Source: a virus | DNA length: 54,942 bases | Virus record (IMG/VR): IMGVR_UViG_3300036766_000429 | Location: 1-54,942 of that record | Reading direction: 5' to 3' (one strand) | Part shown: piece by piece, positions 18,803 to 28,100 of the stretch | Position numbering within the stretch: position 1 is the stretch's first letter | How the letters are laid out: every line of letters begins with the position of its first letter | Program-made: the position numbers and the translations under genes | Notes under the pieces: generated by a model | The model's input: the letters and a program-made list of their open reading frames with translations, nothing else | What the model was told of the DNA's origin: nothing | Databases searched by the model: none

Positions 18803-20565
18803 TGGCGGACAAGATAGTATCTGATAAGTCTGTTGATGAGTTTGGACCAGATCCAGTAACCGAAGCAGACAGTGATGACATTAGCAGTGTTCATATTAAT
18901 TTAGACGATTTATATCAGCGTTTTATTGGGCCGATTGAGGCTAAACGCAGTGTATCTGCTCCTAACACATTGACGCAATCAATTGCGAAAAAAACAAATA
19001 GTAGCGCGGCGTTGCTCATCGAACGTATCTCTAAAACATCACAAAGCAATTTAAGCAACGCATTAGTTGATCCTAAAAAAGCACAAGAAAGCAGAGCGCA
19101 TACTTTTTATCGCATGATTGGGCTTCCGGTAATTCATAGCAACTTGGGTGATTTTTATAATCCGGGCTTTAATCCTGAAGACAGCGGTGAAGTTGCTACC
19201 AAAAATTCTGATGTTAAAAACAACCCAGATCCAAATATATTAAAACTTCAAACTAATAGAGAAAATGAGGCAAGAAAAAGAATTCAAATGTTTCAAAACT
19301 TGCCATTGGACTCGTCAGTATTCCCTATTGCGATGGCATTTGTTAAACCATTTAGAGTTATTAATGCTAAAGGAAATTTTGTTAATTTTAATGATTTGGA
19401 CCCTCAAACATTTACAATTACTGCTAGGCAACTATGGATTTCTAATAATTATGAGTTGCAAGGGGGCGGGGCAATAACTAATTTTTTCAGTTCAAATTCT
19501 CATATATTAAGGCCGCTTTGTGTCAATTCTGTTATTAGCGATACAGTCCAGCCTGAAAAAAATATTATCTGTGTCCCATTTCTGAAGGATAAAATAAGTA
19601 CAAGATGCGAGACAAATGTATATTGTGACCGGCCTGGGATTGAATTCATTTTAAGAATTCGTTTGGCACAGAGGTCATTAGACAGCAATTTAGCTAAAAA
19701 TATAATATCCAAGATAGATCCTAAAAAGCCAGTTCAAGGACTAACATCATCAGATCTTCAGCAGTTAGCTCAGGCGCTACTTGGTGAAAAAAAGATAGAC
19801 TCTTCTCAAATATTGAGTTCATTAAAACTTAACTCTTCTGGGCTTAAAACAGGACAAAGTTTAGTAAAAATGATTAAGGCTCTGATTGAGATTTTAGTCA
19901 AATCTGTGAATACAATATCTGATTCTAGTAAAAATATTGATTGGACCCCTATATGTAGCGAGTTGGGCCCCGAAGACTCTAAACATATGAAATTTGAAAG
20001 CTCCGTTAAATTAAAAAAAAGCAGCTCTCAAATACAGCAAAGATTAGATCAGTTAAATACCAAATCAATTATATCAAAAATGTCTAGCATATCGCCAGAT
20101 TTAAGTCTTGGTAATTATGCACTTTCATATTTTCAGCAAACAGAACAGCTTTATGATTCTTTTATTCAGGAGGCTGAGGGACAAAAAAACCATTATTTAG
20201 AATCAGCAGCCGATGCATTGAGAGCTATAGAAATTATTACAGGAGAAGTTAGTGGACTTGGCTTAATAGATATTCTTTGTATTTACACTGCATTATGGAC
20301 CATAGATTTAGACGTTTTAATTAGTATGTTAGACGTTTCATCATTTCAAAGGCTTGTAAGTTACAATCCACAATTAATAAATGAAAATGTACAAAAAAGA
20401 ATGTTTGCGTCCGGATTTGAGCCTGTGTTTCCAATAGGTAAAGCAATGCAGATGTTAGAAGATAAGGTTGTTCATTTATTATCTTATGCTGACGCCCTTT
20501 ATGTAAGCGTACAGCTTGGCCAGCCAAAAATTGTAGATGGGGGCTCTTCTCCAGAAGGAACATAA
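18802..20565 (+). CDS. Baseplate structural protein of unknown family
   Basis: A 587-aa soluble protein starting on the stop of the previous gene (TAATG). The first 60 residues are acidic (DEFGPDPVTEADSDDI). The rest is mostly helical with Ser/Lys/Gln-rich stretches (for example 400-480), and a hydrophobic helix LGLIDILCIYTALWTIDLDV lies at about 500. It ends in GQPKIVDGGSSPEGT. Its position between the spike/hydrophobic genes and the gp25-like gene makes a baseplate role likely. The end of this gene is repeated in diverged form 67 bp downstream, where the HNH gene was inserted. No family recognised. Confidence 0.65.
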   Translation: MADKIVSDKSVDEFGPDPVTEADSDDISSVHINLDDLYQRFIGPIEAKRSVSAPNTLTQSIAKKTNSSAALLIERISKTSQSNLSNALVDPKKAQESRAHTFYRMIGLPVIHSNLGDFYNPGFNPEDSGEVATKNSDVKNNPDPNILKLQTNRENEARKRIQMFQNLPLDSSVFPIAMAFVKPFRVINAKGNFVNFNDLDPQTFTITARQLWISNNYELQGGGAITNFFSSNSHILRPLCVNSVISDTVQPEKNIICVPFLKDKISTRCETNVYCDRPGIEFILRIRLAQRSLDSNLAKNIISKIDPKKPVQGLTSSDLQQLAQALLGEKKIDSSQILSSLKLNSSGLKTGQSLVKMIKALIEILVKSVNTISDSSKNIDWTPICSELGPEDSKHMKFESSVKLKKSSSQIQQRLDQLNTKSIISKMSSISPDLSLGNYALSYFQQTEQLYDSFIQEAEGQKNHYLESAADALRAIEIITGEVSGLGLIDILCIYTALWTIDLDVLISMLDVSSFQRLVSYNPQLINENVQKRMFASGFEPVFPIGKAMQMLEDKVVHLLSYADALYVSVQLGQPKIVDGGSSPEGT

Positions 20566-20634
20566 TGTCATTTGGAAAGAAATTGGTCAACCAGAAATTG
20601 TTGCGGGCGGATCTACACCAGAAGGAACTTAATG
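20518..20634 (+). repeat. Insertion footprint: 50-bp imperfect repeat of the upstream gene end
   Basis: Copy A (20518-20567) is the real end of the baseplate gene, GQPKIVDGGSSPEGT, stop, ATG. Copy B (20585-20634) matches it at 39 of 50 bases and encodes GQPEIVAGGSTPEGT, stop, ATG; its ATG is the HNH start. Between them, 20565-20574 is ATGTCATTTG, identical to the first 10 bases of the gp25-like gene at 21371-21380. The 27-codon frame from 20565 (MSFGKKL at its start, compare MSFDLKL) looks like a dead start of the gp25-like gene. Copy B therefore probably arrived with the HNH gene from a related phage. Confidence 0.9.
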
Positions 20635-21381
20635 AAAAAATGTATTAAGTGTGGTGAAGAAAAAAAAATAAATAAAGACAATTTTTATTTTCGTAAAAGC
20701 AAAAATAATACTTATATATGTAATTCTAAATGCATAGTTTGTATTAAATTAGATAGAAAAATATACAGAGAAAACAATAAAGAAAAAATTAAAGCAACAA
20801 AAAAAATATACAGAGAAAATAATAAAGAAAAAGTACTTGCTGCATCTAAAAAATGGATAGATGAAAATAAGAAATCATACGAAGAGTACCAAAATAAATA
20901 TAGAGAGTTAAATAGAGAAAAAAGCAAGGAGCGCCATAAAAACAATAAAGAAAAAGAACAAAAACAAAATAAAGAATGGGAGTCTAAAAACAAAGAAAAA
21001 AGAAATAAATACAGAAGTGAACGAAGAAAAAATAATTGTATTATATCTATTAGAGAGGGTTTTGGTAGGGCAATTAATAAGGCTTTAAAAAAGAATTGTT
21101 CATCTAAGAAGGGTAATTCTTGCTTGCTTTATTTGCCATACACCATAGATGAATTAAAAAAGCACTTACAATCTTTGTGGGAGCCGTGGATGAATTGGGA
21201 TAATTATGGGAAATATAAAACTGGCGGCCCTAGAAAGTGGCATATAGATCATGTAATTCCACAATCATTATTACCATATCATTCTATGGATCATATTAAT
21301 TTTCAGAAATGTTGGGCGTTATCTAATTTGAGACCTTTAGACGCCGTTCAAAATATGTCAAAAGGGAAAAATGTCATTTGA
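20632..21381 (+). CDS. Zinc-finger/HNH homing endonuclease with repeated linker
   Basis: A 249-aa homing endonuclease. The ATG at 20632 is preferred over upstream TTG codons because the zinc finger begins at once (C4/C7, later C34/C37) and the bases before it are the copied end of the upstream gene, with GAAGGAAC acting as ribosome binding site. A long Lys/Glu/Asn-rich linker contains repeats of the type YRENNKEKI. The catalytic region has LPYTIDELKKHL, WEPWMNWDNYG, a KWHIDHVIPQSLLPY motif, NFQKCWAL and NLRPLD. The end (QNMSKGKNVI) runs 11 nt into the gp25-like gene, so the last residues are dictated by the target gene. Confidence 0.88.
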   Translation: MKKCIKCGEEKKINKDNFYFRKSKNNTYICNSKCIVCIKLDRKIYRENNKEKIKATKKIYRENNKEKVLAASKKWIDENKKSYEEYQNKYRELNREKSKERHKNNKEKEQKQNKEWESKNKEKRNKYRSERRKNNCIISIREGFGRAINKALKKNCSSKKGNSCLLYLPYTIDELKKHLQSLWEPWMNWDNYGKYKTGGPRKWHIDHVIPQSLLPYHSMDHINFQKCWALSNLRPLDAVQNMSKGKNVI

Positions 21382-21802
21382 TTTAAAATTACAAAACGGA
21401 GACCTACAAATATCTAATACTAATGATATAGCAAAAGTTGAAGGGTCTGATAAATTAAAACAAGATATTATTAAAATTATTAGCACACCCATTGGATCTA
21501 ACCCATTATTCCCATGGTACGGATCACCCATTAACCAGTCTTTAATAGGAACTGCCTTTTCCAGCAATTTTATTTCAAATTTAGCATCGGTACAATTAAA
21601 GGCGTCTTTAGAAAATCTACAAAATATACAAAAAGAACAAGCCAAAGGTAACCAAATAGTAACGCCGCAAGAGCAAATAGCGGCAGTTCAAGACGTAATA
21701 ATACAAAGAAATACTGAAGATCCTAGATTTTTCAAAATAATGTTAACGGTATTAAGTAAAGCATTTAGACAAGTTCAAACTTCATTGAATATTCAAATCT
21801 AA
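21371..21802 (+). CDS. Baseplate wedge protein, gp25/GPW-like
   Basis: A 143-aa small wedge protein. The start MSFDLKLQNGDLQISNTNDIAKVEG followed by KLKQDIIKII, GSNPLFPWYGSPI and a following helical region matches the gp25/lysozyme-like wedge family (which is not a functional lysozyme). Family length is about 100-140, so it is complete. It directly precedes the gpJ/gp6-like gene, its normal partner in the wedge. The start overlaps the inserted HNH gene by 11 nt, and ribosomes may reach it through coupling because its original upstream leader has been displaced. Confidence 0.85.
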   Translation: MSFDLKLQNGDLQISNTNDIAKVEGSDKLKQDIIKIISTPIGSNPLFPWYGSPINQSLIGTAFSSNFISNLASVQLKASLENLQNIQKEQAKGNQIVTPQEQIAAVQDVIIQRNTEDPRFFKIMLTVLSKAFRQVQTSLNIQI

Positions 21803-21806
21803 AGTC

Positions 21807-21821
21807 GGCATTTTTTCGCAT
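21807..21821 (+). promoter_or_regulatory. Shared 15-nt intergenic motif, copy 1
   Basis: GGCATTTTTTCGCAT starts 5 nt after the stop of the gp25-like gene, in the 85-nt gap before the gpJ-like gene. The same 15 bases occur just after the stop at 31789. There is no hairpin before the T run, so it is not a standard terminator. It could be a processing, promoter or protein-binding site. The gap also holds GAGG at 21877-21880, the ribosome binding site of the next gene. Confidence 0.4.
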
Positions 21822-21887
21822 CATATCAGGTTCTCTTGATATATAATAGGTCGAATTAATGAATGATTTTTACAATGAGGCGGTATA

Positions 21888-24800
21888 ATGGCTCGTTTAA
21901 AAAGTACAAACGATCTCATTTTGAATGCTTTGGATTTTTTTAGAGCTGCACAGCCTCAGCTCAGCTTAAACCCAGGAACTGTCGCAAGAGATTTATTTGT
22001 TGACAACCCCTCCACACAATTATCTAGACTTTACGAAGAGTTAGCTCGTATTCGTACCTCTCAGTCATTACGACTTTCTATTGGTATTGATTTAGACAGA
22101 TTGGGGCAAAATTATGGAGCTACCAGAAAGCAGGGCTCTAAATCAAGTGGGCCGGCTCTTTTTACATTTAACGCAATAGATGCAGATATCCCAATAAATA
22201 AAGGGGATATTGTTACTGCTAATAATGGCGCAACATTTGTAGTTGTTAATAGCCAAACAGTAAGTGCAGTTTTCGCTAACACATATAGGGCAACCGCGTC
22301 ATTATTTAGGACCGCGTTAGATTTCGTTGGAAACACTGACCAATATGCAGCGCAAGTAAGTCTTGAAGCCACATCAATCGGCACTATTGGCAACATTTCT
22401 AAGTATGCATTAAGTACAGCGAGTACTGCCGGTGTATCAGGGGTAATTAATGCGGTTGCGTTTGGTGGCGGGTCAAATTCCGAAGATGATTCTGCTTTTA
22501 GGAATAGAGTCCTTGCTATATTCAGCGGGGCAAATACCGGCACATCTTTAGGGTATAGAAACGCGGCCCTATCAGATAACGCCGTGCTTGATGCAATAGT
22601 TGTTGGGCCAGGAGACACTTTAATGACTCGTGACGGGACGCAGGTTAATGTAAGTGAAGACGGAACTAGAACAATAGTATCAGAAGGTACTGGCGGGAAA
22701 GTAGATGTTTATATTTTCGGAACAAGGCTTACCGAGATACTTGATAGTTTTGTATACCAAGACAAGAGCAATAAGCAGGATCCTACAGATCCTAAAAATG
22801 ATTTTGTGTTAGGGCAAATTGCTGCTGATGCCGGGAAGACTGTTTCAAGAAAGCGACTTGATGATTTACAAACCGGGGTATTGCCAAGCCAGCCGGTTAA
22901 CAACATCTTTATTGTTTCAGGATCTTCAAGTGGTGAAAATTTCTCACAAAAACAAACTGATTCACTTGGCAGAGTAACTGGAAATTACGAACTAATTAAA
23001 GATACAGGTGCTTTTGCCGGAAGTCCTTGGGGTTTTGACAAGCTACATTGGATTAGTAATAAAATATCTGGATTTTCAGAAGATTTAACTAAAGGGCGTT
23101 TTAACGGGCAAGATCCTGTAACATTTACTGATGTTTTAAAAATAAGCGCTATAAAACAAAACATTCAAGTAAATAATGAAAACAGTAGAATAAACACATC
23201 AGACAGAACATCAATTCAGCTTTCACACTTCCCAATTACTTCAGTCACAAGAGTATTTAATCTTACAACTGGAGAGAGGTATGTTGTTGCAAATCAAAAC
23301 CCAGATGGAACAGGCTCTACCAACACAACTGGCCGAATAGTTATTTCGGGCAACACATTACCTGCGACTAGCGACATTTTGCAAGTTGATTATACGTGGC
23401 TTTACAGTTATGACCCCAGCTTTGATTTTGACAACAAAGTAAATGGCAATAATCCAAGGCAGGTAACAGACAGCGTTGATTGGGGATTTTCAAATGCTGT
23501 CAGGCGGCAACAATCATTAATTACCGTTACGGGATCTCAATTTACCACGACCGTTACACACCCAATAACAGCCGTAATAAGTGTAAATACATTTCTTAGT
23601 CAGTCATCAATTGTTACGTTAATTTCGGGAAGACTTGCAGTTGTTGTTTCTAATACGGTGGCAAATGTAGTTAGTATACTGAAAACTACAGATTTGGCAG
23701 AGCTATTTGTTACCGGGGCGAACAATGGTACGTTTAGTGGTTTAACAATATTCTTACCAACAGACACAACGGCCGAAGTTGGAGATGCGGTAGATGTTGT
23801 CTATAATGCTAATGATGTATTTACTGTAAGTGGCATTAGCGGAAGTTTCGATGGTAACATTATTACTTTGTCTGCTGATGCCAATGTGGTGGCTGGTACG
23901 CTAGTAGAGTGCAACTATATATCGAATATAAAGACGTTACTTCCCACAACACTTCTTCCAAATTTGCCCGCTATTCGCAACGAAAATACGTTTAAGACTG
24001 CTATAAATGTAAGTATAGGAACGCAGCCAGTAACAAATATATTCTCTTCTCCTGGTGTAATTGAACAAAACCTTAGGCAGGCTCCAAGCAGATTACAACT
24101 ATCTATTTCTGGAAACATTTCTCCTGGCGTTATTACTGTTTCTGGAACAACTTTTTCTGGCGTTTTTGATTCAATTATCACGTCATCATCAAACTTACTA
24201 ACATATAACTTGTCATCAGTTATAAAGTCGGCACTTGGTTTAAGTTCGGCTCAAACTGTTCCAAGCAACGTTGAAGTTGTTAGAGTAATTAATGTCGAAA
24301 AAGTAACTACAACATCTTCTCTTGATGTTTTAAGCGTAGACCATTCATTTGATATTAAGAACTATAAATTAAGAAATAATAGCTTTGTTAAATCTGAGTG
24401 TGTTTCTGATTCATTATTAACAACTACAGAATTTTCTCTTCCTGAAACCCCTGATAATTTGGCTAATATTCCTAATATTGGAGACAGGTTGAGAGTTACG
24501 TTCTACTTCTCAACTACTAGCGATAGCGAAAATGTGGCTTTCAGTAAAACAGGGTCTCTATTTACACAGAAAATTTTTGCATTAGTTGATACGGTTGCCA
24601 TTTCAAGCGGGTTTACTTCTGCACAATCTCAATCGGCCAGCATTTCAATATTGAACCAAAACCAACCCGCATCTGGCACAAGGTATTCTCCGGCGTATGA
24701 TTATCTAGCCCCAAAAAGCAATGAAAGAATTATAATTAAATATAATGAAAATAAATTAATTTCTGATTCAACAATAAACATAGAGGCTGTTAGGCCAATT

Positions 24801-25136
24801 AGCGCTGATATTTTAGTAAAGTCTGCGGTAGCACTGCTCGTAGATGCTTCGCTAGTAATTGTTGTCTCTACTTCATTTGCTAGCCAAGGAGCAAGTCAAA
24901 TAGTAGCACAAAACGTACGAGACGCAATTACATCTACGTTAAATGCTCAAGCGCTAGGGACATCTATTAACTCTTCTAATTTGGTTAATGCGGCGTATAC
25001 AGTTCAGGGAGTTGACAGGGTTAGAGTTTCTTATTTTAATATAAACGGACAAATTGGAAGCGTACTAACGATAGCCGCAACAAAAAACCAATTTATACAA
25101 GCAAATAATGTTCAAGTGACAGTTGAGACTGCATAA
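21888..25136 (+). CDS. Baseplate wedge protein, gpJ/gp6-like
   Basis: A 1082-aa protein. Residues 1-250 carry the Baseplate_J pattern: LNPGTVARDLFVDNPS, IGIDLDRLGQNYG, IPINKGDIVTANNGATF, AVAFGGGSNSEDDSAFRNRV and TSLGYRNAALSDNAV. The following 600 residues are repeated beta domains and are an expansion over phage Mu or P2 gpJ. Near the end comes ADILVKSAVALLVDAS, then a helical segment with VRDAITSTLNAQALG and a VQGVDRVRVSYFN strand, which is the usual end of J proteins. It forms the wedge ring around the hub together with the gp25-like protein. GAGG 7 nt upstream supports the ATG. Confidence 0.85.
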   Translation: MARLKSTNDLILNALDFFRAAQPQLSLNPGTVARDLFVDNPSTQLSRLYEELARIRTSQSLRLSIGIDLDRLGQNYGATRKQGSKSSGPALFTFNAIDADIPINKGDIVTANNGATFVVVNSQTVSAVFANTYRATASLFRTALDFVGNTDQYAAQVSLEATSIGTIGNISKYALSTASTAGVSGVINAVAFGGGSNSEDDSAFRNRVLAIFSGANTGTSLGYRNAALSDNAVLDAIVVGPGDTLMTRDGTQVNVSEDGTRTIVSEGTGGKVDVYIFGTRLTEILDSFVYQDKSNKQDPTDPKNDFVLGQIAADAGKTVSRKRLDDLQTGVLPSQPVNNIFIVSGSSSGENFSQKQTDSLGRVTGNYELIKDTGAFAGSPWGFDKLHWISNKISGFSEDLTKGRFNGQDPVTFTDVLKISAIKQNIQVNNENSRINTSDRTSIQLSHFPITSVTRVFNLTTGERYVVANQNPDGTGSTNTTGRIVISGNTLPATSDILQVDYTWLYSYDPSFDFDNKVNGNNPRQVTDSVDWGFSNAVRRQQSLITVTGSQFTTTVTHPITAVISVNTFLSQSSIVTLISGRLAVVVSNTVANVVSILKTTDLAELFVTGANNGTFSGLTIFLPTDTTAEVGDAVDVVYNANDVFTVSGISGSFDGNIITLSADANVVAGTLVECNYISNIKTLLPTTLLPNLPAIRNENTFKTAINVSIGTQPVTNIFSSPGVIEQNLRQAPSRLQLSISGNISPGVITVSGTTFSGVFDSIITSSSNLLTYNLSSVIKSALGLSSAQTVPSNVEVVRVINVEKVTTTSSLDVLSVDHSFDIKNYKLRNNSFVKSECVSDSLLTTTEFSLPETPDNLANIPNIGDRLRVTFYFSTTSDSENVAFSKTGSLFTQKIFALVDTVAISSGFTSAQSQSASISILNQNQPASGTRYSPAYDYLAPKSNERIIIKYNENKLISDSTINIEAVRPISADILVKSAVALLVDASLVIVVSTSFASQGASQIVAQNVRDAITSTLNAQALGTSINSSNLVNAAYTVQGVDRVRVSYFNINGQIGSVLTIAATKNQFIQANNVQVTVETA

Positions 25137-28100
25137 TGGCCAATTTAAGATTAATACAAGTAAAAGCTGGCGATATACGCACAATAAATGCTAGTTTTAA
25201 TAATACGCTTGATCCCTTAATAGGCACATCTAACGTTACAGTATCATCTCTTATTGTTGGGACCCCTGATGCTGAGATTATTGCGGTTAGCGTAAGTGGA
25301 AATAAGCTTGCCATTACAGTTCAGCCGCTTACTCCTCACGCTGCATATTTAGTGACATTTAAGTCTACACAAACGGTTATCTTTAAATCTCTAGATGGCG
25401 CCTCTGTTTTATTTGAAGATGGAAGTACAAATACCGCACAAATATTAGGCCCAGAAGATCCTGAAAATCCAATAAGAAACAATCTAGTATCATTCTTAAA
25501 AGATAACGTTTATAATCTTAGCCGTGGTACATTAGTAAGATTAATTATAGATCAATTGGCAACCTCTTATTTGGGAGCGAGAACCGATATAAGACAATCG
25601 AAAACTGATAATTATTTGAAATTTCAGGTTTTTGATGAAAGAAAAGTTAGAGGAAGTGGTCCATTTGACAGGCTTAATGAAGAGGGCGTGTTTAATGTGG
25701 TTAGGGTTGGGAAGACGCCAACTGGAGACACTGGTAAGTTAAGCTTTAGTTTTGACAGTTTCCCATTTGATTTGATCACTTTACAGAGAACGGATGTTAT
25801 TGGAGAGTCTCTTCAGGCGGGAAACTCAGACGTTAAGGGCACATTTGATGGGCTAACATTAACTGTAAATAATGGGCCGGTTACAAAAGTAAATAGCGTT
25901 GTCATAAAATACCAAAACTCAACTGTGTTTACGTATGATATTCGTTCTTATGGGTACAGGCTACAAAATCCCGTATATGACACTGCGTACGCTTCAACAT
26001 TATTATCACTAGAAGACAACCAAGTAAAACTAAGCGATGAAATTTTGGATGCCGCCGGATTTGTTGTTCCGGGTGGTGGCGACATTATATCTATTAATTA
26101 TGAATACAAATTTGTTGGTCGTTTTGTTGATGAGTCTACCGTGCAAGTTTCGCAAGTATTAAATGAGGCGCGCGAACCAACCCCGGCGCTTTTGAATCAA
26201 TTTTCATTGGGGCATGCTCCGATTGTTACTGCGGCAGATCAAATTCCAACTAGTGGTGGCGTTCAATTTTTAGACCCAAATTCAGCCACACCATTTTTGA
26301 CAATACATCCGGCCTTTACCACGGAGATACCGTTTGTTAAGAACGCAATTCCAAGCAGCATCGGAGAGTACGCTGTAGATTATGAAACTGGCACCGTGTT
26401 AGTTTATGGAGCAACATCAGCTCATGATGGTTCAGGAAATTTCCCACCAGGCGCTACATACAATTACAGGAATGTTTTTGTTAGCGGCTTAGACTATACG
26501 TATAGGGCAGAAACTAGCGAATTAGTTGCAAGCCCCATTAGAGATTTAATATCTCAGTCAGCAAAAATATCTTTTAGTTTTGAAGACGTATTAGTTGCCG
26601 GAAAAGATTATAACGCCCTAGTACATAAAGAAGTAATTGACGAAAGAATTCAAAATAGAATTAAAACAACAAATAGCATTGGGACATTAAACGCATCATT
26701 GACAGATGTTTTTAGAATTTTTAATGAAACAACCGGCGAAGTATATTCTCTAACACGATTCAATGACAGTTCCGTATTTTTTAATTTTAGAAATGCCCCA
26801 AGAATATTACAATCGATAAGAGAAAGGGCCACGTTTGAAAGCGTGACAAATGAATCACTAATAGTATCAAAAGATTCTGTTAATATTTTAAGCACAAGAG
26901 TATTAAAAGCACAATTACTAAATAATAGAATTATGTCAACTACTGATGACGTAATAGGTTCTAGTTATAATACAAGCGCTCAATTTAGCAAAACAAGTAT
27001 ATTTGTTACAGAATTATACTATGATACGCTATTAAGCCCCACAATAAATACAAATAGGCTTAATGTTGGCCAGTATCAAATTGATTATAGAAACGGAACT
27101 GTATATGTCGGGGTAACAAATGCGCAAACTTTTGACATTGGAACAGTCTCATATAAAAAGCCGGCTGTCGTATCTCAAAACGCACATATTCTCGGGGTCT
27201 CTAATATTTATTATAGCCTAGACCCAAACACAGGAGTAACTAAGACACTAAATTATACAAGCTTTAATGACACTGAAATATTTCCAAGCTCATTTGATGT
27301 GTCTGATGAAAGGTTTTTAAATGGCGATACTACGCTTCCATATTTTGAGAACGCCGGCACAATTACAGTTACTGACGATATAAAAAATATTCGTCATATA
27401 TTTGATGTATATGACCTAGATCATAATATTGTTCCTACCGATTTTTCTGATGGTGCAACTTTTTCAGCAAACATTATTACCCTGGATCCAAGCGGTGTTG
27501 AAAAAAGAGAAGTATTAGTTGTTGAGCCTGGGCTAAAGCTAAATGTAAGTTTTATATCTCCTGGCATTGAAGTTAAAGGAGCAATTAGCGCTGTACGAAT
27601 AATTGACGGGTACCAACTTCTTGATGGCTATGAAACCATTTCCGGAAACACAATAACCTTATCAGTAACAAGCGGAGCAGTAGTTGGAAATGTTGTTGAT
27701 GTCATTTATACAGTAGTAATGAATGGTGCAGCAACTCCGATAGTCGATTATAATAGAGGAGATTACTTTATAGATTATACGTATTTAGCCGATGAGATAC
27801 TTGTAAGTTATGAGTACGGAGATAACGTATTAGATTTTAGGGAAGGATCTGCGCTTGGAGAGGGAGATGAGTATTTCGTAACGTACCAAGCTGGTGCCCT
27901 TAGAGACGCATTACAAAACAACTTTGGAAGTTTAGTTGATATTCCAGAGTTAAACGCTGTTGATATTCATTTGTCAAGAGATACGTACAGAGATGCATTA
28001 ACCGCGGCATTACAGTGTTTTACAAAAGGGCCAACTATACCCGCCATTAGCGCAATTGCCTCTAATATAACCAAAATAAATCCGCAAATTATAGAATCTG

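Noticed and set aside
20565-20648. 27-codon open frame starting MSFGKKL
   Set aside because: It is best explained as the stranded start of the gp25-like gene fused to copied DNA, not a functional gene.
20712-20993. Reverse-strand open frame of 93 aa opposite the HNH linker
   Set aside because: It is a shadow of the A-rich repetitive linker; the predicted protein is Phe/Leu/Ser-rich low complexity and there is no ribosome binding site.
20757-21000. Short direct DNA repeats resembling a CRISPR array (also at 35210-35340)
   Set aside because: They are in frame and encode the degenerate YRENNKEKI linker repeats of HNH proteins; spacing and sequence are irregular and there are no unique spacers.
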